This document shows positions 52,361 to 63,205 of a stretch of DNA of 64,000 nt, piece by piece (position 1 is the stretch's first letter; every line of letters starts with the position of its first letter). The stretch covers positions 744,001-808,000 of the forward strand of contig NW_020289977.1 of NCBI RefSeq assembly GCF_003144245.1, in the 5' to 3' direction. The translations under genes and the position numbers were made by a program. The DNA comes from Jaminaea rosea. Its lineage: Eukaryota; Basidiomycota; Exobasidiomycetes; Microstromatales. A model generated the notes under the pieces. It saw only the letters and a list, made by a program, of their open reading frames with translations. It was not told the DNA's origin and ran no database searches.

Positions 52361-53402
52361 GTCGGCGGGGATGGTAAAAAGAGAAGGCGTTTAGATGAGG
52401 ATGAAGATGAGGAGAAACGGTCGCGCCAGTGATGGTGTCGGATGCGCGAATGCAAGCAAAGATCGTGGGATGTGAGGATCAAGAGAACGTGTGTTTGCAG
52501 AGTGTTGATGGAGAGAAGGGGAACGAGCGTAGGCGTGAGCCTGGACTTGGAGTGAGAATGAGAGTGGGGAGAGGACCTGCTCTAGGGGTCAAGGCGATGA
52601 CAGGGGGCTGCGACGCCGATGACGGTGATGATGACGATGATGGTGGTAGTGAGGAGGAAAGTGACGTGTTGAGCTTCAGGCCTGGCTAGGAGCAGCGAAG
52701 CAGGCTCCCTCGGCCAAAGCCGTGGCTGCGAATGAGGGGCCCAGGGGGGGTCGCAGGGAGCATCGACCGAGGGGTGCAGCCAACGAGAGGGAGCCTGTGC
52801 CGCCGCGCCGCGCCGGGCTCACTGGCCGCCTGGCTGCTGGCTCGCATCCTGCCCGCGCCTCGACTCGAGTGTCAAGCATGCTCCTCTTGTGCCCTCTGAG
52901 GCTCGCGCAAAACTCGGCGTCCAACACAGCAAAACTTCGACGTCAACAACACAGACTGCCCTGACGCTGTGCCTAGCGTCCACACCTGTCACCGTGCGCC
53001 CCGTAGCGGCTTCGACTTCGACGCGCAAGTGCTTCGATCGCATCGCCAGAGCATTCCGCGCAGCTGTTAGCCACAGCCCCCGAGTCAGCTATTCATCGCT
53101 CGTACGAACGAGAGCCAAGCATTGACAAGGGAAGGCGAGTCGGAATAAATTGAATTGAAAGCCTCACGCGAGCCATCGTAGTCAGTAAAGGCCGCGAACG
53201 GCTCTGTAGAGAGCCTACTCAAGTCGCCGCTCCGATGTCGACCAATATGGCGCCGCGATCACTCCCGAAGACACTGTGCCTGACAAAGGTCTGAGCGTCA
53301 TATCTGCAGTCATGACAGTTGTATCTTCGACATGCTAGATGCAATTGACTGCAAAGCTCTGATGAGATGCTACCTGACCGAATCTACTGCTCGCCATTCT
53401 CT
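52361..53402. other. Intergenic region upstream of sensor-like gene
   Basis: About 1 kb between two minus-strand genes. It covers the promoter of the Ser/Thr-rich protein gene and the 3' flank of CAB2. A GATGATGACGATGATGG stretch lies near 52628-52645. Small open frames here lack recognisable motifs; no gene is supported. Confidence 0.5.
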
Positions 53403-54716
53403 CTACCGCTTCCCACTAGCCCCCTGCTCGATCCACCTCTCATGAAGCACAGCCAGCTCATCTACGATCTTCTCCTCAATCTCCGCATCAGGTCCATCCC
53501 TCTTACGGTCGAGCTCTAGCCACTTGCCCTCGATTCCGTCGCCCTCACCACCACCAGCGGTACCGTCTGCCGCCTGACTGACTCCGCCGTTCGTGACGAA
53601 GCACACCTTTTCCTTGCGAGTGTTGAGGTCGTTGGCAATGACGATTTGATGCCCATACCTCCGCAGGGCGGCTGACGCCTTCGGAAGGAGTAGATCCATA
53701 TCCGTCTCGAGCTTGAAAGACACCACAAATCCTTCAGGTGCCCACTGCTGAACCATTGGCTTGAGCACTTTGGGAACCTGGTCCATCTCTATCACCAAGG
53801 ATCCCTTACCCGACTGGATCTTGTGCTGCGGCGTGCGTTGGTTGGGGACGAAGAAGTCCGAGACCGCAGCAGCGAGGTAGTACATGCCTCTACGACCGAG
53901 AGGCTGCATAACTTTGCTCATCTCGCGGAGCAGGAAAAGGTAGTCATTGACTGTGACGAAGGGGAGACTGAGCAAGGTGCCCGCACCGCCTTGGGCTTCT
54001 GAGCGGGAGTGGTGGAGGTAGTCACGGAGCACTGGCTCGAGGTGGCCGGCTGCTTCAGCACGTACGCCGATACCGCTGCCAGTGGATCCTTGCGAGGTGT
54101 GCTCCAGCAAGTCGAGGAAAGGATTCGTCGTGTGCGAATAGTGCCTTGTAAAGGGGGAGAGAGAGTGTTGACGATGCATAAAGATGACGGCGTAGCCTTT
54201 AGCGAGGAAGTACTCGGCAGAGGTAGCTCCGCGCGTGCCTGCTGAGAAGTTGTCGAGGAAACGGACGCTGTGCAGTGAAAGAAGGGCGTGAGGTGAACAA
54301 GTCAGCTCGACGCTGATGCTGAGGCAGGTTGAAGCTGGATACTCACACATTCTGCTCAAGGGGTACGGTCGTGCCACCGCTCTGCGTAGCGACGGGCGGG
54401 CGAGAAGGATAGTCAGAACGTGTTCTTCTGAGAGAAGACAGTAATCACGAAGCAGCGACCTAAGAGAGCCAGTCGAGCCAAGGAAATGAGGGTAGCTTGC
54501 AGCAACAAAGCCCCGCGAGGGCAGGGGGCGCTGGAGTGAAAGACAGAGCAAGGTAGCAGACAGAACTTGACAGACAAGAGAAAAGAGCTGGTCGTTACCG
54601 ACCAAGGCGAAATCCAAGACCGATGACCGACGACGACCAGCCCTTCTCTTGTCTGCCATGATCCTCTCTGCTTCTCCACTGCCCTCGCCCTCAACCAAGC
54701 TTCCCCGACCTGACAT
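53403..54716 (-). CDS. CAB2: Phosphopantothenate-cysteine ligase
   Basis: The enzyme joins cysteine to 4'-phosphopantothenate in coenzyme A synthesis. The conserved core is split: exon 53403-54267 and exon 54347 to about 54427, with a 79-bp intron (GTGAGT donor, CACAG acceptor) that joins SGGTTVPLEQNV to VRFLDNFSAGTRG. Further motifs are RGATSAEYFLAKGYAV, YYLAAAVSDFFVP, HKIQSGKGSL and IVIANDLNTRKE. All fit eukaryotic PPCS. The 5' end is not resolved: a start at 54716 or 54659 lies in an open frame, but no good donor links it in phase to the 54427 acceptor. The start codon sits only 61 bp from the stop of the coronin gene upstream, so the promoter is tiny or overlaps that gene. Core identity is firm, first exon is not. 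Confidence 0.85.
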   Translation of the reverse strand: MSGRGSLVEGEGSGEAERIMADKRRAGRRRSSVLDFALVGNDQLFSLVCQVLSATLLCLSLQRPLPSRGFVAASYPHFLGSTGSLRSLLRDYCLLSEEHVLTILLARPSLRRAVARPYPLSRMCEYPASTCLSISVELTCSPHALLSLHSVRFLDNFSAGTRGATSAEYFLAKGYAVIFMHRQHSLSPFTRHYSHTTNPFLDLLEHTSQGSTGSGIGVRAEAAGHLEPVLRDYLHHSRSEAQGGAGTLLSLPFVTVNDYLFLLREMSKVMQPLGRRGMYYLAAAVSDFFVPNQRTPQHKIQSGKGSLVIEMDQVPKVLKPMVQQWAPEGFVVSFKLETDMDLLLPKASAALRRYGHQIVIANDLNTRKEKVCFVTNGGVSQAADGTAGGGEGDGIEGKWLELDRKRDGPDAEIEEKIVDELAVLHERWIEQGASGKR

Positions 54717-54777
54717 GCGGGACGATGTCTGGCAAGCCAGCTCCCCCAGGCTGCGCTGAGCTCAGCTGGCTGGTTGG

Positions 54778-56791
54778 CTAAGGCGCGAAGCTCATCTCAT
54801 CCACAACTCTCCCATCCTTGCTATTCACCGTCACAAGCACGACCTTCCTCCCCTCCTTGGCATGGCGATCCACAAATTGCCGCGCCTTGTCCCCGAAGTC
54901 GCTCAAATTGCTAGGAGCCGACTGCGTCTCAAAGAAGCGGTCCGCTGAGAAGTTCTTGTCGCCGCCGCTGGGAGCAGCAGTGCCGTTGCCGCCATTCTGA
55001 TCTTCACGTAGGCGATGATGCTCCGTCTTGAGCTTCTCGTTCTCGATCTCGAGCTCCCGAAGGCGGGCATCGCGAGCGGCCGAGTCGGCAAGAAGGCGTT
55101 GCAGCTCGCTGGCCAGGTCACCAATACCGGAGGTGACGCTGGCAGGCGCTGTCGTTTTGGGTGCAGACTCTGCACCATTCTCGCGCAGAGCGGCAAGAGT
55201 GCTCTTCGACGAGTCGGCGCTGGCTGAGGGTGCTGAGGTTGTGGACGTAGGCTGAGAGACCTTAGCCGCTCTTGTCGGCTCCGGAAGCGGGTCAGTGGCC
55301 TTCGTCGGCGCAGGAGTGGGCGCGGGACTGGCAGCGGCAGCAGCAACAGGAGCTGGCGCACTGCTAGCCGGGGTCGCCCTGGTCGCAGTCGGTGTTGCAG
55401 AGGGCGCTGATGAGGTCGTTGACGCGGGCGCGACTGCCGGTGATGGCGCTGGTGCCGAAGATGTGGCTGATGCAGCAGGTAGAGCAGCCTTGGAACTGAC
55501 GCCAGATCCATCCTGCAAGCTGATCAAGTTGGGCAGTGCAGTCTTGCCCGCGAAGAACTCTTGACTCGTCAACGCCGGCTTCGATGAAGGGGCGGGTGGG
55601 AAGATGTCTGCCTGGAACGAGTCTGCTCGCCTTGGGCAGATGAAGCTGATGGGTTGAATCATGTTGTTGGTCAACTTGTAGGCCCGGGCAATCTCGTTCT
55701 CGTCGGCGTTCAAATCACGACGCGGCAAGAAAGCCATTCCTCGTTGCGGGTCAGTGGACTTGTACTCGGAGAGATAGTGAAGCTCGTCACTGTCCAGCTC
55801 GTAGTAGCGGACGTTGCCGTCTCCCTTTCCAGCGAGGAAGATGATGGAGTTGTCCGACCAGAAGGGCATCATTACGCCTGATGAAGTGTCGATGAGCGTC
55901 TGCTTGATGGGCGTCTTGATATTGCCCGAGTCCCAGACCCACAGCTGACGGTCTGAGGTCTTGCTGAAGCCCGTAGTGGCGAGTCGATTGGTCGACCCGC
56001 ACCAAATGACACGAGAGCCCTTGATACCGGGATGGCTGTCTGCCACCTGCACGGCTTGGCCGCCTGCTCGAGGATCAAAGATGCGCAGTTTGCGGTCACG
56101 GCAGCTGGCGGCAAGGGTCGAGCCTGTCCAGTCGAAGTCGATGGACTGAATCGAATCGGTGAAGCCGCTGAGGGCGGAGTGCTCCTTCTGGGACTCAATG
56201 TCGAAGAGCTTGATGACGTGGTCACCTCCAGCGGCGGCTACGACATTGGATGCAGTCGGGTGGAACATGACCTGGCCGACTTTCCTGCGAGCGAGGGAAA
56301 GGCGGCGATCAGTGGATGTTGCAGGGTGCCTTTACCTGTCCGTAGTGCGGGACTCACCTTCCACTGGCATCGATCTTAGCCCTGGGCTGCATGTCCTTGA
56401 CTCCACCATGGCTCTCCAGCTCCTTGGCACTCATATCCAGCACATCAAAGATGGAGTCTTCAACCTTCCAGATCCCCAAGTTCCCGTCATCAGCCCCTGA
56501 TACGACGACGGAATCATCAAAAGGTGAGAAGGCCGTATCGAGGACCGTAGCCGTATGGCCCCTGCAGAGTGGATAGACATCGGGCAGCTTCCCTACTCTA
56601 CTGGTAGGGATAATGGCGAAGGCTCCTCCACCTCCTGCCTGCCAGTTGAGAGAGAGGTACTGCTTGTTTGCGGCGAGGAGATTGGTGTCCCACGCATTCT
56701 GCGACGCCTTGACGCCCAAGTACGATGCTTCTGGCTTGGCTGGGGAGCCGTAGACGTGCCGATACTTGGATGGTCGCACGAAGCGGCTCAT
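54778..56791 (-). CDS. CRN1: Coronin, actin-binding WD40 protein
   Basis: Two exons, 56358-56791 and 54778-56284, give 646 residues (yeast Crn1 is 651). Coronin binds and bundles actin filaments and works with Arp2/3 at cortical patches. The coronin N-terminus SRFVRPSKYRHVYG is followed by WD40 repeats (DTAFSPFDDSVVVSGADDG, FDWTGSTLAASCRDRKLRIF, LWVWDSGNIKTPI) and the coronin extension RGMAFLPRRDLN. An Ala/Pro/Ser/Thr-rich linker covers about residues 400-520, then a coiled coil (LASELQRLLADSAARDARLR, ELEIENEKLKTEHHRLRED) near 540-590. The protein ends with VNSKDGRVVDEMSFAP. Frame and family motifs are continuous across the intron. Confidence 0.94.
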
Positions 56792-57302
56792 CGCGTGTGA
56801 CGACGACGACGACGAAGAACGAGGGTGGAGGGGAGAAGGGGGAGTTAGAAGTGAGGAAGATGCGGCAGTCTACGCCCTTTGAGTTGGAATGATGGACTAA
56901 AGGGGAAGGCCTGAGCGCAGCCAGCGACTCGCGACTCGCGACTCACCACTGCCGCACGCCGTCCCTGTCCGCCCGCGCCAACGGTGAGGCGGCGGCGGCA
57001 GCAGCAGCACGACGTCCCACCGAGCTCATCCAACACTCTTCTTCGCGCGACTCGCTGGCTTCGCTGATCAGGCCTGCTGCTCAGCAACGTCTAGCTAGAT
57101 GTATCGTCATGAATTGCGACCGTAGAACGAATGTAGAGCCGGGAATATGAGCGATCAGTGGCAGTGGGTGCCAGCGCATGTACAGAATGGACGAGCGAGA
57201 GGTAACAACGAGAAGTCAATGAAGCGTAGGCAAGATCAAAGAGGGTAGAGATGAAAGCGAAAGAAAGAAAAACGAGCGGGCAGGTGTAGGTGGCGCCAAC
57301 GC
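56792..57302. other. Coronin promoter and 3' flank of purine permease
   Basis: About 510 bp between two minus-strand genes. ACGACGACGACGACG repeats lie just upstream of the coronin ATG (56800-56815). No gene is visible. Confidence 0.45.
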
Positions 57303-59356
57303 CTACTGTTCGCGGCGGTCACCGAGCTCAATGATATCGTGAGCAGGTGCGTCGCGCTTGGACAGCCTCGTCGTCGTCCTGAAGGCGGAAGAGGCCTCTG
57401 CTTCACCGCCGAGCTTAAGATCCTCATCACCGCTGCCATGCGAGTGCGAAGCGCCCTCTTCGTCCTGCGTCTCCAAGTCAGATCCCTTGCGCTGAGTGCG
57501 AGTGGACTGCTTCTGAATCTCCCTCTGCTCTTCGATAGCCTGAGCACGACGAGCAGTGAGGGATCGGCCCTCAATGTACGACCACATCTCATCGTCGTCC
57601 ATCTCCCAGAAGCGCTTCTTGCCGCGGAGCAAGCGCTGCATCCAGGGAGGGAGGATGAGCTTGGGAAGCGAGCGGATGCTGCGGTCCTCAACGCCCAGGA
57701 AGACGTCGTAGGGCTCCTTGTCCGTATCCCAGCCTGGAGGCATGGGGATGACGCCGAAGGAGACGGCATGGAAAAGCTTGGGCAAGAGATGAAGAACCAT
57801 CCAGGCGATGATGCCTGCGATGAGACCGTAGGCGATGGAGAAGGTGTAGGGCATGGCGATGATGGTGAGGAATGCTGGGATGCTGTCGCCCGGGTATGAC
57901 CACGAGATGTACTGGGCGTTCCTCATCATGAAGGAGCCGACGACGATGAGGGTTGCTCCCGTAGCCCACGAGGGCAGCGAGGCAAAGATGGGAGCAAAGA
58001 AGAGGGAGAGGAAGAAGAAGAAGGAGATGGTCACGGCAGTGAGACCGGTGCGTCCTCCTTCGGTGATACCACTGGCGCTCTCAATGAAGGCTGTGCAAGG
58101 CGAGAGGTTCATCAGAGAGCCAATGGCGATGCAGACGGCGTCGACGAGGAAGGCGACCGAAGATCCCTCGAAGTCGGCAGATCGGTCGTCGAAGAGGCCA
58201 GCCTGACGAGACATGGCGAAGAGCGTACCCGTCGTGTCGAGGGCGTCGGTGTAGAGGAAAGTGATTAGGGCGAGCCAGACCTTACCCGAGTTGTAAGCCG
58301 ACCAGTCGATGTTCGAGGGACCGAGGTGTTCAAAGGAATGCCAGGTAGCGACCTGTTTGAAGAACTGCCATGAGTCATCCCCCGTTGGCGTGTGCGGGAA
58401 CTCGGTGATGCCCGATGAGCGAGGCCAAGAGGCGACCGAGACGAGGAGGATAGGCCACAGCAGGGCGCCTCGTACGCGGTACATAAGAAGCAGGGCGGTG
58501 AAGATACCACCGCCAAAGATACCTGCCCAGACACGAGGGTCTTGAAGGACGTGCGACTCGCAGAAGCCGTTCTCGTCCTTGTACTGAGCAGGGCAGCCGC
58601 CGAGGGCGAGCAAGTCCGAGTAGCTACCGCCAACGGCACCAATGCCGTTGGGACCCATACCGATGAGGGCGAGGTAGGCTCCGATACCACAGCCGGTAGC
58701 TAAGGCGAGAGAGCGAGGCAGCAGGCGACCGATCATCTGACGAAGACCAAAGACGGAGAGAAGGAAGAAGAGCCAACCTTCGAGGAAGACGGCGGCGAAT
58801 GCACGGCCGAAAGTGGTAAGACCGCCTTGGCCATTGAAGCCGACGACGCTGTATGCTAGGTAGGCGTTGACTCCAAGACCGGGGGCGAGACCAAGGGGCA
58901 AGTTGGCGAGAACACCCATAGCAAAGGTTGAGATGAGCGACATGGCAGAGGTGGCCGTCACGTAGTCGCGGCGGACCTCCTGCTTGCAAATCATGTAGGT
59001 GGCATCGTTGGTGCAATCTGCTGATGGGCATTCGCAGTTAGCTCCCGTGTCAGAGAGAATGGAGGCGTTGACACTGAGAGCGAGGCAATGCAAATATGAA
59101 GGTGAGTCAAGGCCCATGAACCGCTACCTCGCCGTAGCGCCGCTCCTCACCTAATGATATAGGCCATTGACGCAAAGGTGACGAGGCCAGCCCTCAGCTC
59201 CGTCGTGAACTTGCTTCCCTCGCGCTGAAGCGGGTGACCACAGCCATCCAGCCGGAACCACTTGCCGATGAACGACCTGGCAATCGAGTCATTGAGGTTG
59301 TCGATCTTGACGGCCAGGCCGCTGCGAGGCCCTTGGGCCAGGATCTCCCTGTCCAT
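57303..59356 (-). CDS. AzgA-type purine (hypoxanthine-adenine-guanine) permease
   Basis: Two exons, 59151-59356 and 57303-59073, with a 77-bp intron that joins TFASMAYIIS to VNASILSDTG in phase 2, give 658 residues. AzgA-like proteins are proton symporters for purine bases in the plasma membrane, with about 14 membrane segments. Visible family motifs are RAGLVTFASMAYII, MGVLANLPLGLAPGLGVNAY, FLYTDALDTTGTLFAM, LSPCTAFIESASGITEGGRTG and PAFLTIIAMPYTFSIAYGL. Like fungal AzgA it has a cytosolic N-terminus without signal peptide and a charged C-terminal tail (TRTQRKGSDLETQDEEG). Substrate choice among hypoxanthine, adenine and guanine is inferred from the family. Confidence 0.95.
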
Positions 59357-60976
59357 CTTGATCTACGACGGGCGGGAGTGGGTATTGATTATGAGGATGG
59401 TGGTGGTGAAAGAGACGGAGAGAGAAGAAGGAGGAGAAGAAGGGGGGGGGAGAGAGCAACAAGCGGTGGGCAGCGAGGGGGAAAAGGCGCGATCGCGCAA
59501 CGTTGCAAGCCTGATATGAACGGGTGCCTGAAGGGGAGGGCGACGGGCGGCAGTACAGCAGCAGAGACTCGGCGGCGGCGGCTGAGGGCGATGGGCCTTG
59601 GTGAGCGGACCAATTGGCAAGGAACGACTCGCGATCGTGCGTTGACCGATTTCGATGGAGACGGCGTAGAGGCAAAGAGTGCAACGGCGAGGGAAGCCAC
59701 GCTCATTCGCCCACGCCCAGGAATTTCGTTATCGCGCAAACGCGCCTTGGCCTGCCTGGCGTGGCGACGGCGGGCGACGGGAGACGGGAGCGCAGATTCC
59801 GACTTGCGAAGACAGACCGGCAATCCAGGGCCAAAAATGAAGCGACAGGCGAGCCCTGCGTGGACGTGCGTGCTCAGACGGCGAGGCCGTCGGCGCCATC
59901 CTCCGTTCCCAGGCTAGTCAAAAAGGCGTCAAGTAGGAGCCAAGCAGACGACGCTACGCATGTCAATTTTGGGCTCAGGTCGCAACGTACGAAGCGACGA
60001 CCTTCTCACGCTTCGTGACCCCCTGACGGCCGAGAAAGTCAGATGTCGTCGTCGTCGCCGCCGCCATTGAGCTCACACGAAAGAGAGATAAGAAAAGCGC
60101 CAGGTCAAGCTCAGCTCCAACCCGCGATTTCAAGCTCAGTGCTAGTTAGGCGCGATCACGCGAGCGGGCGAGCGGGCGGGGGGAAGAAATGCTCCTCGAC
60201 CTTTGTCAAGGCGGATCGCTGCCCTTCAAGCCAGCTCCCCCGGCCACTCTGACTGTGATCGACCGACTCGATCATCAAGACATTCGCAGACGGCTCGCCA
60301 CTCAGACATGGTGGCAAGCGAGCGACGAGACTGCGTGAAGGAGGACAGCATGCAGGGAGGTGCAGAGAGAGCGGTGGAAGGAACTCCTCTCAAGGACGGC
60401 CCCAGGCGGGTCGGGGCGCTTGAGACCTCGGCCCGCAGTAATGACCCCGCGTATTGGTAGCAATGCTCACCCAGAAGAACTCATCGATTTCACGAAGCAA
60501 TGTTCAGCAAGCAAGCAACGCTGCTCTGTGCCATCTGCCCCTTTCTCGCGATACATCGATCGGCAATCTTCTCCCACTTCTCTGGTTGACCGCGTGGGGG
60601 GAAACGGGGTGGGGGCGGAGAGAGCACTCGCCCACTAGCTGCATGGCTGGTGCTTGCCTGCGTGTTCAAAGCCGTCAAGACCGCGCTCGAGTCCAGCGAA
60701 GGTGGGGTTGGGCGGAGTGGGGTCTGGTTAGCGACCCAACATCCTAAGCATTGCGCACTACTGACTCGACGATCAAGGGCAGCGGCAGAAGAACAAACAA
60801 AGCCCAATTCCAGCATATAAACCCAAGTTCAGCGCGGGCCCCCGGCGTGCATGTCGATAACCTCGGCCTTCACGGTATCGGTGAAACGAGGAGCAGCAGT
60901 AGCAGCAGCGCAGACAAGACACGCCGCGACGCCAAGCAACAAATCCAGACTGCCCTCACAGCTATTTCTGACCACT
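59357..60976. other. Long divergent intergenic region
   Basis: 1.6 kb between the divergent purine permease and methyltransferase genes. The first 120 bases are a purine run on the plus strand (a CT-rich tract when read toward the permease). No open frame has coding character, and no tRNA or repeat family was recognised. It may hold two separate promoters. Confidence 0.5.
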
Positions 60977-62081
60977 ATGTCAGCTCAGCCGCCGCAGCAG
61001 CAGCACAACTATGCTCCTCGCTCGGGGTTCGACACGTCTGGCGCGTCGGGATTGTATCACTCTGCCCGTCCTGACTACCCTCAAGACGCAATTCGTAAGA
61101 TCCTCAATGCCGCTGCAGGCTCATCGAAGGGATCACCCGTGAGCCTGCTCGAGATTGGTAGCGGCACTGGTATTTCCACGCAAAGCGTCCTCGAAGGGGC
61201 TGCTAAGACGATTGCGGGCGACGGCGGGGAAAGGGTAACATTCCAACGCTACCTCGCCGTCGAGCCTTCTGCGGGCATGAGGCAGGACTGGACCAAGCAC
61301 ATTAGCCGTGACCTCCTCCCTAAGCTTCCGGCTGGCTTGCTAGCAAATGATGCCGATGTAGCTTGCGTCGACGGCACGTTCGAGAACGTGTCAGAGGCTT
61401 TGTCTGGTGGCGAAGAGCAAGGGTTATACGACGTGGTACTCATCGCGCAAGCTTTCCACTGGTGCCAGGACATCCCGGGCAGCTTGAACGCTATTGCAAA
61501 GGCGCTCAAGAAGGGTGGTTACCTCGCGCTGATCTGGAACATGGAAGACCAGAGTGATGAGACGGGGGCGAAGTGGGTCAGGGAGGCTAGGACGCAGTAC
61601 GAGCGCTTTGAGGATGGTACGCCTCAATGTAGGTAATAGCGTACCATTAGCCGCGCAAGCATGATCTGACGCCAAAGTCTTCACTCATCCACCAGTCCGC
61701 CACCGCTACTGGGCCTCAATGTACAAGGAGCCGGCCCTCAACGACCAATACGAAGTTGTGCCCGCCGAATTCTTCTCGCGCAAGCTGCCGACCACAGTCG
61801 AGGGCGTCAAGAATCGCGTTCTCAGCAAAAGCTACATCTCCGTATTGCCGCAACAAAAGCAGGACGAGCTCATGAAGGGCATCGAGTCCATCTTTGCGCA
61901 GTCGTCGAGCGACGACGAGATAGGAAGGGTGTGGATCGACGAGCAGAAGGGCGTGTTTGAGTACCCATACCAGACAGGTCAGTTGAGACGGCCGTGAGCC
62001 TCAATGGCCACTGCGCAACCAGACTGACACCCTCACAATCGCTGCGCGCACGCAGAGCTGCTCCTCTTCAAGAAGAAGTAG
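60977..62081 (+). CDS. Class I SAM-dependent methyltransferase
   Basis: Three exons, 60977-61628, 61696-61977 and 62056-62081, give 319 residues. The SAM-binding motif SLLEIGSGTGISTQSVL is motif I. AVEPSAGMR marks the acidic end of strand 2, and YDVVLIAQAFHWCQD with GGYLALIWN are motifs II and III. The fold matches methyltransferase type 11, in the group that includes yeast Tmt1 (trans-aconitate methyltransferase) and Crg1-like enzymes. The last exon encodes ELLLFKKK and the stop, typical of this group. The substrate cannot be called. Intron 1 uses a GTAGGT donor and probably the second of two possible in-frame acceptors (CAAAG at 61677 or CCAG at 61695). Confidence 0.88.
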
Positions 62082-63205
62082 AGGTGACGGGAGCCACCAA
62101 CACTCCACACGCTATGCTACGCCGTGCGAAATTGACCGTATATGCAATCAAAGACTCTTGCGCATTCTGATTGACGGTACCACATTCTTTCTATCGATAT
62201 TGTCTGGCGAGGCAGGAACAGCGCTCGATCCCCTTGCAGTGAGTGATTAGACCCTCACTCGCTTCTCTCATTGTCGTCACCATCGTGTGCTTGGGTCCCT
62301 CTTTCTAGCGCAAGATCTGGAGCTGCGCATTTACCCGACTATGCTAGCGGGGGTCGAGCGACATCGTTGTGGTGCCGCTAGGCCCTCAGTGATGCTGCGA
62401 AACCAGATCGAGACTTGACGATGATGGAATCATGACGGGGGTAGAGGAGGCCCAGGCGTTCGCGTCGACGGCGACATGACGGCGATGTGACGGCGATGTG
62501 AGACGAAGACGGGGACGGGAAGGGAAGGGCGTAAGGTCCCTCTGAGTCGCACAAGAGCTCTACGGCAATTAAAGGTCGAGCGCATGAATGAGTCCAGACC
62601 TGCAATCGCAAAGCCCGCTCTGACTCTCACTGACTGCCGCCCCGCTGCCCGCGAGTGCGTTGTGCGGGTAGGCGCGACGTGAGGGAGGGCGGGTCGAGCG
62701 ATTCGACGACTACACTGTGTCTGGGCCAAGAAAGAGGCGGCTAGCGCAGGCAGGCAAGGCGGGCGTTTCGAGAGCAGCGAGAGCCGACCGACGGCTTCGT
62801 TCGTGGTTGCAGCTCTCATCATCGTCGTTCACGTTTCGCTCGCGCTCCTTCACTCCCTCGTCTCTGTCGTGTACTATCCCCCCTTTCTCGTCCTCACCTT
62901 CTCTTGCGTTGCACACCTGCTCACCTTTGAGCCACTACAGACGTAGCCTCGTCGTCTCGATCCGCTCCTACCTCAACTCCCCTCGGCGCCGCTGTTCGCA
63001 AAGTCGCCGCTCTTCCGAAGGGCATCGCACTTTGCGCATTTCGCCCTCTCTCTCCCTCTCTCATCAATTTCAGGCACGCAAGCAGACACAAGCAACAGAG
63101 AGAGGTGGGCGTCATAATCGTCTCTGCGGCTGGCTGGCTGGCCCTTTCTTCTGACGCTTCAAACCACCAAGCGACCTACATCTCCCAACACGTCCAAGCC
63201 AGGCA
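62082..63205. other. Intergenic region before the 3'-end gene
   Basis: About 1.1 kb in tandem orientation. The second half (62830-63080) is CT-rich and probably promoter and leader of the next gene. A direct repeat GACGGCGATGTGACGGCGATGTGA lies near 62472-62495. No gene is supported. Confidence 0.45.

Noticed and set aside
59357-60976. Open frames between the purine permease and the methyltransferase
   Set aside because: Arg/Gly/Ser-rich translations without domains, consistent with GC-rich noncoding DNA.
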